DNA of 64,000 nt, from contig JAFGJS010000030.1 of the NCBI GenBank assembly GCA_016928995.1, positions 41,458 through 105,457 of the forward strand, given 5' to 3'. Positions within the stretch are counted from its first letter, which is position 1. Every line of letters starts with the position of its first letter. This document shows positions 36,351 through 45,367 of this stretch, piece after piece. The notes beneath the pieces were generated by a model. That model ran no database searches and had not been told where the DNA came from. It saw only the letters and a program-made list of their open reading frames with translations. This DNA is from Candidatus Sumerlaeota bacterium. Its GTDB lineage: Bacteria; Sumerlaeota; Sumerlaeia; JAFGJS01. Made by a program: the position numbers and the translations under genes.

Positions 36351-37385
36351 TTAAACCGTCGCCGCCGGGGTGGCTTTGACCCAGTTTTTCGCTATCAGCA
36401 GTTCCGCGATTTGAACCGCATTAAGCGCCGCGCCTTTACGGAGGTTGTCGCTCACGATCCACATGTCGATGGCGTTGGGATTGGAGATGTCCTGACGGAT
36501 GCGTCCGACGAACGTCTCGTCGCGGCCTTCGCAGTCGCGTTGCAGCGGATAGACGCAGTTGGCCGGATCGTCCTGCACCTCCACGCCGGGCGCATGGCGG
36601 AGCATTTCGCGGACTTCATCCGCGGAGATGGGATTGATCATTTCGACGTTCACGCACTCGGCATGGCCGCGATACACCGGCACGCGCACGGTCGTCGCGG
36701 TGGCCATGATCGATTGGTCGCCAAGGATCTTGCGGGTTTCGTTGACCATCTTCATTTCTTCCTTGGTGTATCCGTTCTCAAGGAAGCTATCGATGTGCGG
36801 CAGGCAGTTGAACGCGATCGGATGCGGGAACTGTTCGCATTTCAGCTCGCCGCCGGTGGTCAGTTGCTGCCGGGATTGGATTGTCAATTCCTCCATCGCC
36901 TTCATGCCTTTGCCGGAGGTCGATTGATAGGTGGAGATCACCAGCCGTTTGATGCCGGCCTTGCGGTGGATCGGCGCCAGCGCGACGACCATCTGGATCG
37001 TCGAGCAGTTGGGATTGGCGATGATGCCGGGATGCCCCTGGCAGGCGTCGGGATTGACTTCGGGCACGACCAGCGGGATGTGCGGCTCCATACGGAAGGC
37101 GCTGGTGTTGTCGACGATCGTGGCGCCGGCCTTGAGGATGGCAGGAACGAAGCGCTTCGAGACGCTGGCGCCGGCCGAGGCCAGCACAATGTCCACGTCA
37201 TCGAAGGATGCGTCGGTCAGTTCTTCCACGGCGTATTCCCGTCCGCTGACGGTGATTTTTTTACCCGCGCTGCGCGCTGAAGCGAGCAGTTTCAACGAGT
37301 CGTACTGGAACTTACGCTGTTCCAGAATATTCAGCATTTCCTGTCCCACGGCGCCCGTGGCGCCCATCACGGCGAGTCGTAGCAT
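36351..37385 (-). CDS. asd: Aspartate-semialdehyde dehydrogenase
   Basis: 344-aa enzyme reducing aspartyl-phosphate to aspartate semialdehyde with NADPH, a step toward lysine/diaminopimelate, threonine and methionine. Motifs: LRLAVMGATGAVGQEML (NADP site), SAGASVSKRF, IVDNTSAFRMEPHIPLVVPE, and the catalytic Cys in IIANPNCSTIQMVVAL. The C-terminal block SDNLRKGAALNAVQIAE is also typical. The frame is open to 37472, but the ATG at 37385 follows AAGGA and begins exactly at the Rossmann strand. It is divergent from the DUF2723 gene. Confidence 0.95.
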   Translation of the reverse strand: MLRLAVMGATGAVGQEMLNILEQRKFQYDSLKLLASARSAGKKITVSGREYAVEELTDASFDDVDIVLASAGASVSKRFVPAILKAGATIVDNTSAFRMEPHIPLVVPEVNPDACQGHPGIIANPNCSTIQMVVALAPIHRKAGIKRLVISTYQSTSGKGMKAMEELTIQSRQQLTTGGELKCEQFPHPIAFNCLPHIDSFLENGYTKEEMKMVNETRKILGDQSIMATATTVRVPVYRGHAECVNVEMINPISADEVREMLRHAPGVEVQDDPANCVYPLQRDCEGRDETFVGRIRQDISNPNAIDMWIVSDNLRKGAALNAVQIAELLIAKNWVKATPAATV

Positions 37386-37627
37386 TTTGATTCCTTGCAC
37401 ACCTCTCGGTTTGTGGTCTTTTTTCCCGGCTGCCTGTGGCAATCCAAGGCGATTGTTCTTTTCGTTGAACAAACTGGGACTTGCAAGCGCTTTTTGCAGA
37501 ACGAAGCTTCAATTCAGAAATTAGGCGCTGTAGCCGCCGCATGCGGAAAATTTCTCTTGCTCTTGCGTTCCATCCTGCTCTTGGTATTCTTGTGTCGCGA
37601 GATGAGGATTCAGGCGCGAAGAATTTT

Positions 37628-39694
37628 ATGATGCTTTCACCATCGGGCAATGCTTTTCAACGCTGGGAACGGGAACGCTGGCTGGGCGCGCTGCTGGCCG
37701 GACTGGTGTTTTTATTGTATTGGCTGACGATGGCGCCGGGCGTGATGACGGACGATTCGGCGGAGTTTCAGCATCTGTGCCGCACGCTGGGCAAGACGCA
37801 TCCGCCGGGCTATGCCTTGCTCTTGCTGGCGGGACGCGCCTTCGCCGCGCTGCCGCTGGGCGCGCAGGCCTGGCGCATGACGCTGCTTTCCGTGGCGTCC
37901 GGCGCGGCGGGCGTATGGCTGCTGTATCGTTTGCTGATCCGCCTGGGTCTGCGCGGCTGGATCGCCTTTTTCAGCGCGGCGGCGTTCGCCGTGTCGCACA
38001 CCTTTTGGATGCAGTGCGTCATGCCGGAGGCCTATGCGCTGAATGTGGTTTTCCTCGGCGCGCTGGCGCACATGGCGCTTGGCGTGCGCGAGGGCGGACC
38101 GATGGCGCGGCGCTGGCTATGGGCCGGAGCGCTGACCTCTGCGCTGGCCGCCGGCAATCATCAGACGCAGGTTTTCCTGACGCCTGCCTTGTTGTTGTGG
38201 GGCGTCTGTTACGCCCGTGCGGGCGGTTTGAACGGGAAGGACTTCGCCGCCGCCGCCGCGTTTTATCTGCTGGGATTGACGGTGTTCCTCGTATTGCCAT
38301 TACGTTTTGCCGCGATTCCCGGAGCGATCGCGGAGGGGCGCACGCCTTGGACCGAGGCGCTGAATTTAATTAGCGGCGGTCCCAGCCGGGGGCTGTTTAT
38401 CGGCTTCGACTGGCCCCGTCTGGTCAAGCGTGTGGCAACGTATATCGGATACCACGGTCTGCAGGTTCCGGGATTAGCGGGATTGGTCATCCTGATCGGG
38501 TTCGCGGTTGCCCTGAAGCGCGACCGGGCGCTGCTGGCGCTGCTGATTTATATCTGGGGCGTCACGGTGGGGTATGCCACGTTCTTCGACAGCAGCGACG
38601 TGTATGTCTTCTACATCCCGGCCTATTGGGTCGGCGCCGTGTTGCTGGCGTATGGGTTGAGCGGAGCTGACGGATGGCAGACGCAGCGCCGCTGGAGCCC
38701 GATGTGCAAATCAGCCTTATCTATCACGACGCTGCTAAGCCTGATCATCATTCCTCCGGCCACGTATTTCTATCTGCCCGGCTGGATCGAACGGCACGGC
38801 TCGGAGCGTCTGCGCAATCTCAGTCAGGACAAAGGCAATGTCTATTACTTGCAGCCGTGGAAGCTGCGTTACACCTTCGCGGAGGATGCGATGCGGCACT
38901 GGCTGCGTGCCGCCCGTCCGGGCGAGGCGATCATCACGGACTGGAATTTTTATCACACCGCGCTGTACTTGCAGCGCATCGAGCGGTTTTGTACGGACGC
39001 GCGGACGGTGAACGTGGAGTATCCCTCGATGGGCGGGATTGAGGATTGGCGGCGATACCTCAGCCTGCGGCTGGATGGATATTGGCCGGAGGAATTTCTC
39101 ATCACCAGCATCGAACCGCCGTTGGCGCAGCATTGCTTCGTGGAGTGCTTTGGCGCCGGATATCGCGTGAACACGACCCAACATCCTTTGCGTCGGGCAT
39201 TGCGTCATCCCATCGAGTTGGATTTGGCGCGATTGCCCCAGCATCGTGATTTTTCCGGCGGCGCGCTGCCATACTGGACGCAATATGAGAAGTATCTGTT
39301 CTGGGACCGGTTTGATTTTCGCAACGGCGTGATGCCGGACGCGCCGGATGAGCCGGCATGGGAATGGATGCGCGGCAGCCGCCTGTGTTTCCGTTTTCGC
39401 AACATCGCAACGGATGATTTCCATCCGCGGGCGTATTGCCTGGAGTTGAACCGGATCGGCGCGGCGAAGCGGTTGAGCTTCAATCGCGCTTTTCATCGCG
39501 AGCGCGGCATGGAGCCGTATTTCATCACATTTGCGCCGGAGCATCACGGCGGCGAGCTGGATGCGGACACTTGGATCGGCGGTTATTGGCCGCCGGGGCG
39601 CTATGCGCTTTATCTGCGTTTGAGCGAGAGCGACGGCTTTTCTCCGGACAATACGAACCGGGTCTGGCGTTTGGGGCAAGTCGTCTTGCACTGA
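37628..39694 (+). CDS. DUF2723 (GT-C type) membrane protein
   Basis: 688 aa from the ATG at 37628 (the frame is open to 37481). N-terminal 400 residues form about ten membrane helices. The first periplasmic loop carries the DUF2723 signature: WLTMAPGVMTDDSAEFQHLC with the acidic pair, then LGKTHPPGYALLLLAGR. The family is related to GT-C glycosyltransferases that use lipid-linked sugars (protein O-mannosyltransferase-like). The C-terminal 280 residues, from about WIERHGSERLRNLS, would lie in the periplasm. Acceptor and sugar are unknown. It converges with a histidine kinase gene 9 bases beyond its stop. Confidence 0.85.
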   Translation: MMLSPSGNAFQRWERERWLGALLAGLVFLLYWLTMAPGVMTDDSAEFQHLCRTLGKTHPPGYALLLLAGRAFAALPLGAQAWRMTLLSVASGAAGVWLLYRLLIRLGLRGWIAFFSAAAFAVSHTFWMQCVMPEAYALNVVFLGALAHMALGVREGGPMARRWLWAGALTSALAAGNHQTQVFLTPALLLWGVCYARAGGLNGKDFAAAAAFYLLGLTVFLVLPLRFAAIPGAIAEGRTPWTEALNLISGGPSRGLFIGFDWPRLVKRVATYIGYHGLQVPGLAGLVILIGFAVALKRDRALLALLIYIWGVTVGYATFFDSSDVYVFYIPAYWVGAVLLAYGLSGADGWQTQRRWSPMCKSALSITTLLSLIIIPPATYFYLPGWIERHGSERLRNLSQDKGNVYYLQPWKLRYTFAEDAMRHWLRAARPGEAIITDWNFYHTALYLQRIERFCTDARTVNVEYPSMGGIEDWRRYLSLRLDGYWPEEFLITSIEPPLAQHCFVECFGAGYRVNTTQHPLRRALRHPIELDLARLPQHRDFSGGALPYWTQYEKYLFWDRFDFRNGVMPDAPDEPAWEWMRGSRLCFRFRNIATDDFHPRAYCLELNRIGAAKRLSFNRAFHRERGMEPYFITFAPEHHGGELDADTWIGGYWPPGRYALYLRLSESDGFSPDNTNRVWRLGQVVLH

Positions 39695-39703
39695 GCTTTG
39701 CGG

Positions 39704-41269
39704 TTAAAGCGGAAAGCTTAGGCGGAAAGTGGTGCGTTCCTCATCGCTGAGGACGTCGATGGAGCCGCCGTTGAAATTGACGATTTGATAGGTGATGGAG
39801 AGGCCGAGTCCGCTGCCTCCCTCGCGATGCGAATAGAACGGCTCGAAGATGTGGTCGCGATCTTCATGCGGAATCGGCGGACCGTTGTTGCTGATCGCCA
39901 CGCATTGCACTTCGCGTTTCGCTCCGCGTTCATCTTCCTCCTCGGCAAGCTGCGTTTTCACTTCAATGAAGCCGTTTTCCTCGGGGGCGAATTCATACGC
40001 GTTTTCCAGGATGTTGTTGAAGGCCTGAAGCAATTTTTCCGCGAAGTAATTTTTTTGCGGCAAGCCGCCATAGGTCTCGCGGAGCTGGATGTTTTTCTTT
40101 CCGCCGGAGTCGCGCATTTTGAGATTGTGCAACGCTCGCGCGGCTAATTCGTCCAGCGAGACGATCTCCAGGTTGCTTTCATCGGGTTGGGAAAAATCGA
40201 GCAGTTCGCGGACCACGTGATCCAGCCGCAGGGATTCCTTGGCGATGATGTCGGCGAACTTGCGGCTCTCGCTGCCTTCCGGGATGTCCTGCTGCAGGAG
40301 CTGCGCCATGCCGCGGATGGAAGCGAGCGGATTGCGGATCTCATGCGCCACGCCCATCGCCAGAGTGCCGGCCGTGGCCAGGCGGTCCGTGCGATTCAGG
40401 CGATGATGGAAGGATTTATACTTGGTTAGATCGCGGATGTTGAGGCTCAGGCCGCGAATCTCATCGTTTTGCCCGCGCAGGATCGAGGTCGTGGCCACCA
40501 GCGGGAACGGCGATCCATCAGCGCGCAGGATCGAAGTTTCCACGGAATGGACCATCTGCCCGTCGTCCAGCCCCATGCGCGAGAATTCGATCAAGGGCTC
40601 GATGCCCCTGCGCATTTTTTCCAGTTCCTTGATTTTTTTGCCCATTACGTCTGCGGCGGAAAGTTCGAGGATTTGTTCGGCGGCTTTATTCATCGCAGAT
40701 ATCCGGCTATCCGCGCCCATGGTGATCAGACCGCCGGTGTAGCATTCCAGAATCAGCTGGTTGCGCTCTGCGATGGTGTGGTTCAAGGCTTGGATCATAT
40801 GGTTGAACGAGCGTCCCAGATTGGAAAATTCATCCTGAGTGCGGATATCGATTGATGTGTCCAAATTACCTTGCGCGATCATGTCGATTAGATTGATCAT
40901 ACGGTTGATTTGTTTTGTGATGTAATAAGCCAGCAGGGCGCCGAACACCGCCGCGACAAGCACCAGCAGTCCGGAGGTCAACATCAGGACGATGAAGGAA
41001 TCATCCAGCGCCTGTTGCAAGCTTTCGGTTTTTCTGGTGTAATAATCGAATACGTTGAATTGGATCACGCCGGAAAAGATCGGCAGGCAGACCATCAGCA
41101 CCGGAATGATAATGATCAGCCGCAGCCGGGTGCGCTCTTTGCGCAGGTCCGATTTGCCCGGCCATGACCGCGGCGCTGGATGTTGGGAGTCCGCCGATTT
41201 CATCATTCGCTTCTTTTGCGCGGACGCGTCTTTGGCTCCGCCGCGGAAAAATAATGGCGCTGAATTCAT
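39704..41269 (-). CDS. Sensor histidine kinase with HAMP and PAS domains
   Basis: 521 aa from MNSAPLFF; another plausible ATG lies at 41206. Order: basic N-terminus, transmembrane segment (LIIIIPVLMVCLPIFSGV), short periplasmic stretch, second transmembrane segment (FIVLMLTSGLLVLVAAVFGA), HAMP (NRMINLIDMIAQGNLDTSID), PAS (about residues 190-290), HisKA with the phosphorylatable His in MGVAHEIRNPLASIRGMAQL, and HATPase_c with GSGLGLSITYQIVNF. The architecture resembles NtrY/AtoS-type kinases. The frame reaches 41416, but that region overlaps the divergent kinase gene and looks untranslated. No response regulator is beside it on this strand. Confidence 0.9.
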   Translation of the reverse strand: MNSAPLFFRGGAKDASAQKKRMMKSADSQHPAPRSWPGKSDLRKERTRLRLIIIIPVLMVCLPIFSGVIQFNVFDYYTRKTESLQQALDDSFIVLMLTSGLLVLVAAVFGALLAYYITKQINRMINLIDMIAQGNLDTSIDIRTQDEFSNLGRSFNHMIQALNHTIAERNQLILECYTGGLITMGADSRISAMNKAAEQILELSAADVMGKKIKELEKMRRGIEPLIEFSRMGLDDGQMVHSVETSILRADGSPFPLVATTSILRGQNDEIRGLSLNIRDLTKYKSFHHRLNRTDRLATAGTLAMGVAHEIRNPLASIRGMAQLLQQDIPEGSESRKFADIIAKESLRLDHVVRELLDFSQPDESNLEIVSLDELAARALHNLKMRDSGGKKNIQLRETYGGLPQKNYFAEKLLQAFNNILENAYEFAPEENGFIEVKTQLAEEEDERGAKREVQCVAISNNGPPIPHEDRDHIFEPFYSHREGGSGLGLSITYQIVNFNGGSIDVLSDEERTTFRLSFPL

Positions 41270-41415
41270 CGCGGAGCGAGGACGCGTCTCTTTCGCCAGT
41301 TGAACTGCAAGAGTGATTGACGCCCAGCGATATTTAATAATAGAATGTTGATGACACGTGCAACAGGAAAGATCAAATCCGGCGGAATGAATATGAAAGG
41401 CGCGGCCGAGGATCA

Positions 41416-43917
41416 ATGAATATCTGGCGCAACTTTTTTTACAGCTTCATCATCTTCTCCGGCATCCTGACGTTGTCGCTGTTGATTGGACAAAGTCAGC
41501 AGCTCGACTTCAGCGATTCGCAATCGGCGCTGAACAACAAGGACGTGGCGCGATTGACGTTCGCCGCGCAGAACATGATCGACAAACTGCGTCTGGAGAT
41601 CACCAGCCGCGGCGACCAGCTGCGCTTTTGGGGCTTGCTCGTTCAACGTCAGCCTTCGGACGCCGATCCTGGCGCTTTGCGTCCGGAGGACGCGGAGTTG
41701 AAAAAATTTAACGGCGCAGCGCTCCTGAAGCCGGACGGCTCAACCGTCTGGAGCGTGGGCGACGTGCCTGATGCGTTGCTGCACGCCAGCCAGGATGAGG
41801 AAATGTCGAGAGCCCTGAAGCACTCTCGCGGGCTTCAGGAACTGTTTTATTATGATAATTGTTCCGGCGCGGACGGCGCCCGCAAGCTGGTGATGATTCA
41901 GCCGTTGACGCGCGACGGCGTGTTCCTGGGTTGGCTGACGGGAGTGTGCGACATTGCGAACCTGATTCGTTCCGTGCATAATATCGAACCGGCGCCCTTT
42001 ATCCTCGTAATCCGCAAATACCGGGATTACAACTTCGAGTCCGGACGCGGCGCCGATCCATCCGGTTTGACATTGTTCGGCAATGAGCAGCAGTTGAAAT
42101 TCAGCGACGACCGGCGCCGCACGTTATATCTGCAGATCGGACATCTGCCGCCTTCGCCGGAAGGGCCGTTCGGCGGCGATTGGATGATCAACTGGGCGGC
42201 GACGTTCGCCGTCAACCTGGAGGCTTCGCCTCCGCTCACGCCGCATCCAGCCAAAGCCTCGCCGATTTTTCTTCTGGGCTTGCTGGTGTCGCTGATCTCG
42301 GGGACATTCACGTTCCTGATTCTCTCGCGCAACGACAAACTCGAGCAGGAGGTGGCTGAGCGCGTGCGCGACGTGCAGACTTCCCAGGAGGAGCTGCGCG
42401 CCATCATCGAAGGCGCGCCCGTAGCGATCCTTGGCTATGACGAGTCGCTCAGCGTGATTCTCTGGAATCCGAAATGCGAGGCGATTTTCGGCTATGGCGC
42501 GGCGGAGGCCGAGGGGCGTCAGGTGCTGAGCCTGGTGGCTACGGAGAATGAAGATCCGATTCGCGAGATTCTGCGCGAGGGAATTTTCGACGACCTGACC
42601 AGTCAAAATCTGACGTGGGAGACGCGCCGCAAGAACGGCAAGATGATCGTTTGCGGCGGCTCGTTCACCACCGTCTCGCATGAGACGGACAGCGAGCGTT
42701 TCGCCCTGTTGATCTGCGACGACATCACGGAGCGCCGCCAGCTCGAGGCGGAGCTGGAAAAACACGCCCAGCATCTGGAGCAAATGGTGCATGAGCGATC
42801 GGGCGAGTTGGCCGAGTCCGAGGCGCGCTATCGCGAGCTGTTGAGCAATGCGCGCGATTCCATCGTGAGCATCGACGAGCAGCAGAATATCACGCTGTTT
42901 AATTTCGCCGCCGAGCGCGCTTTCGGCTATGCGGCGGCGGAGATCATTGGCCAGCCGATTTGGACGATTCTGGAGAAAGGCGAGGGCGCCGGATCGGGCA
43001 TCACGCCGTTCCTGCAATCGGGTCAGACCTCGCGCGTGGGGATCACCCGCGAAATCCAGGGGCGGCGCAAAAACGGCGACCTGTTTCCGCTGGAGATTTC
43101 GCTGTCCGTTTATTCACGCGGCGGGCATACCTACTTCACGGCGATCATGCGCGACATCGCGGAGCGCAAACGGATGGAACTGCGTATGGATCGCATGATC
43201 CACGATTTGCAGCACGCCAACCGGGAAATGGAGCAGTTCTCCTATGTCGTTTCGCACGACCTGAAGGCGCCGTTGCGAGCGGTGAAGAACATGAGCCAGT
43301 TTCTGGCCGAGGATTGCGGGGAGAGTCTGGATGACACCGGCAAGGATTACCTGCGCCGCATCCAGGATTCCACGCAGCGGATGAGCGAATTGATCGACAA
43401 CCTGCTTGATCTATCGCAAATCAGCCGCGTCAACAAGCGCCGCTCGCTGGTCAAACTGGATACGCTGATCGACAAGGTGATCGACGTGCTCAAACCCGGC
43501 GTCAACGTATCAATCGAGGTGCAACGCGATCTGCCTTTGGTGATGTGCGCCGAGACGAAGATGGAACAAGTGTTCATGAACTTAATTGGGAATGGCATTA
43601 AATATAACCAAAATGAAAAAATCGTGATTGAAATCGGATACGAAGAAAAAGATAATGAATACCGCTTTTATGTGCGCGACAATGGAATCGGCATTGATAA
43701 AAAATATCAGCAGCGCATCTTTGAGCCATTCCAGCGACTGCATAAAGCTCATGAATATGAAGGCACGGGGATTGGGCTGTCCATCGTGAAGAAGGTTGTG
43801 CAGGAGCATGGCGGACGCATATGGGTGGATTCCGAGCCGGAGAAGGGAACGACGTTTTATTTTTCCATGAGCAAGCCCAGGGCTGAAGAACTTCTGGGAA
43901 CAACGCCGTTGAGATGA
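41416..43917 (+). CDS. Multi-PAS sensor histidine kinase
   Basis: 833 aa. N-terminal transmembrane helix (FFYSFIIFSGILTLSLLIG), about 240 residues outside the membrane, then a second helix (SPIFLLGLLVSLISGTFTFL). Two PAS/PAC units follow (AIIEGAPVAILGYDESLSVI; YRELLSNARDSIVSIDEQQN), with short coiled coils between. HisKA: SYVVSHDLKAPLRAVKNMSQ. HATPase_c: MNLIGNGIKYNQNEK and GTGIGLSIVKKVVQEHGG. The H-D-L-K-A-P-L core and response-regulator partner resemble phytochrome-type/Rcp systems without a bilin domain. The response regulator gene starts 10 bases after the stop. Confidence 0.92.
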   Translation: MNIWRNFFYSFIIFSGILTLSLLIGQSQQLDFSDSQSALNNKDVARLTFAAQNMIDKLRLEITSRGDQLRFWGLLVQRQPSDADPGALRPEDAELKKFNGAALLKPDGSTVWSVGDVPDALLHASQDEEMSRALKHSRGLQELFYYDNCSGADGARKLVMIQPLTRDGVFLGWLTGVCDIANLIRSVHNIEPAPFILVIRKYRDYNFESGRGADPSGLTLFGNEQQLKFSDDRRRTLYLQIGHLPPSPEGPFGGDWMINWAATFAVNLEASPPLTPHPAKASPIFLLGLLVSLISGTFTFLILSRNDKLEQEVAERVRDVQTSQEELRAIIEGAPVAILGYDESLSVILWNPKCEAIFGYGAAEAEGRQVLSLVATENEDPIREILREGIFDDLTSQNLTWETRRKNGKMIVCGGSFTTVSHETDSERFALLICDDITERRQLEAELEKHAQHLEQMVHERSGELAESEARYRELLSNARDSIVSIDEQQNITLFNFAAERAFGYAAAEIIGQPIWTILEKGEGAGSGITPFLQSGQTSRVGITREIQGRRKNGDLFPLEISLSVYSRGGHTYFTAIMRDIAERKRMELRMDRMIHDLQHANREMEQFSYVVSHDLKAPLRAVKNMSQFLAEDCGESLDDTGKDYLRRIQDSTQRMSELIDNLLDLSQISRVNKRRSLVKLDTLIDKVIDVLKPGVNVSIEVQRDLPLVMCAETKMEQVFMNLIGNGIKYNQNEKIVIEIGYEEKDNEYRFYVRDNGIGIDKKYQQRIFEPFQRLHKAHEYEGTGIGLSIVKKVVQEHGGRIWVDSEPEKGTTFYFSMSKPRAEELLGTTPLR

Positions 43918-43927
43918 GGTGATCTTT

Positions 43928-44359
43928 ATGATTCAGGAAGTGAACATCCTGCTGGTTGAAGATGACGAGAACGACATTCTGGCGATTCGGCGTGCGTTCA
44001 AAAAACACAGCATTTCCAATCCGTTGTTTGTGGTTGAGAACGGCGAGGACGCCCTTGACTTCCTGCATAACCGGGGGGAGTACGAGGACGAGAAAGCGCA
44101 TCCCAAACCGGATTTGATCCTGCTGGACATCAACATGCCGCGCATGAACGGCATCGAATTTCTAAACATCATCAAACGCGACGATAAATTCAAATCGATT
44201 CCCGTGGTGATTTTAACCAGCTCGAAGCGGGAATGGGACAAGATCGAGAGCTACAAACTGGGCGTGAACAGCTATATCATCAAGCCGGTCGATTTCGATA
44301 AATTCGCTGATTCCATTCTGATGATCAATCAATACTGGTCGATGACGGAATTGCCCTGA
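43928..44359 (+). CDS. Single-domain response regulator (Rcp1/CheY-like)
   Basis: 143-aa receiver domain only, no output domain. Acidic pocket: ILLVEDDENDILAIRRAFKK; phosphoacceptor Asp in DLILLDINMPRMNGIEFLNI; Thr/Ser in VVILTSSKREWDKIES; Lys in SYIIKPVDFDKFADSI. This matches the Rcp1-like group typically partnered with the H-D-L-K-A-P-L kinases, fitting its position directly after such a kinase. The frame could begin at the GTG 43919, but GAGGTGA precedes the ATG at 43928 with ideal spacing. Confidence 0.93.
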   Translation: MIQEVNILLVEDDENDILAIRRAFKKHSISNPLFVVENGEDALDFLHNRGEYEDEKAHPKPDLILLDINMPRMNGIEFLNIIKRDDKFKSIPVVILTSSKREWDKIESYKLGVNSYIIKPVDFDKFADSILMINQYWSMTELP

Positions 44360-44386
44360 GGCATTCCGCGATTGTTTTGAGTTTCC

Positions 44387-45367
44387 ATGAAATTTTTCAT
44401 ACGACATCGAATATTATTGTTATGTTGCGTATCGGGCGCGTTGATTTCGCTTTATCTGCTGGCGGAGGACTATCTGCCCTATCGCGATCCAGTGTGCCAC
44501 GGATCGCGCTGGTTTGCCTGCGGCGCCACGGAAGCGTTGCTCGGCGTCCCCTGGCTTCAGTCCTTCAACGCCGCTTTGGGGCTGCTCGTTTTCATCGCGC
44601 TGGGCCTCATTGCGTTGCGTTTGCCGAAGATGCCCCTGGACGCCGTCAAGCCTCGCCGCGGGCTGCTTTGGCTCTGCAACGCCGGATTGGGGTATGCGTT
44701 GCTGTTGCGCGCATTGGAATTTTTTGTCAGCGGCGGAGTTTGTCCCTGGTGCCTGGGCATGTTTTTATGCTTTCTGGGCGCCACGATCTGCGTCTGGTTT
44801 GAATGCGGCGCCAGTTTGAAACGGCAAGACGTGACGTTTCTGCCAGGCGATTTTTACGGCGCCAACGTCAAACTGACGATCGTATTGCTGCTGGTTTGCA
44901 CTATCGGAGTATGCAGCACACGCAAGATGTTGCCGAACACGATGCTGCTTTCGAAGGAGAATTTTTACAAGGCCGGCTTCTTGCCGGACAAGGACGCGGT
45001 GTTCAGCCGGGCGGAGAGCGAGGGGACGCCGTGTCTGTTGCTGGTATACGACCAGCGCTGCGGTCATTGCTATCAGCTCTCCCTGGCCATTCAGGACGCC
45101 ATGCTCAAGCCCTTGATCGCGGAGCTGCCCAAGGCGTCGATGGAGGCTACGGATCCGGGCGCGCTGCGGCTGATGTCTGAAATGGGACGGCTTGCTTATC
45201 CTGCGCTGATTGTTTTCGGTCCGGATCATCAACGCTGGGGCGTCATTGTTGGCGAACGGACGCCGGAAAAGCTCAAAGAGGAGTTGAATGAGATTTTACA
45301 TGCGCGCCGGGAGCAAGACCCTGGCGCGCAGCCGGAGAAAGATGGCGCTCTCATCCATGAATCCTGA
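44387..45367 (+). CDS. VKOR-family disulfide enzyme fused to a thioredoxin-like domain
   Basis: 326 aa. Residues 1-165 resemble bacterial vitamin K epoxide reductases: several membrane helices, loop cysteines Cys37 and Cys45 (VCHGSRWFACG), then GVPWLQSFNAALG and the quinone-side active site Cys119-Pro-Trp-Cys122. Residues from about 180 form a thioredoxin-like domain with CGHC in LLLVYDQRCGHCYQLSL. Such fusions are expected to oxidise cysteines of exported proteins, passing electrons to quinone (DsbB plus DsbA in one chain). The end overlaps the next gene by 26 bases. The fusion gives a dedicated oxidation system for periplasmic proteins. Confidence 0.83.
   Translation: MKFFIRHRILLLCCVSGALISLYLLAEDYLPYRDPVCHGSRWFACGATEALLGVPWLQSFNAALGLLVFIALGLIALRLPKMPLDAVKPRRGLLWLCNAGLGYALLLRALEFFVSGGVCPWCLGMFLCFLGATICVWFECGASLKRQDVTFLPGDFYGANVKLTIVLLLVCTIGVCSTRKMLPNTMLLSKENFYKAGFLPDKDAVFSRAESEGTPCLLLVYDQRCGHCYQLSLAIQDAMLKPLIAELPKASMEATDPGALRLMSEMGRLAYPALIVFGPDHQRWGVIVGERTPEKLKEELNEILHARREQDPGAQPEKDGALIHES

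Noticed and set aside
41270-41416. Long N-terminus of the reverse-strand sensor kinase
   Set aside because: It would overlap the divergent kinase start and reads like untranslated leader, rich in Cys/His with no domain.
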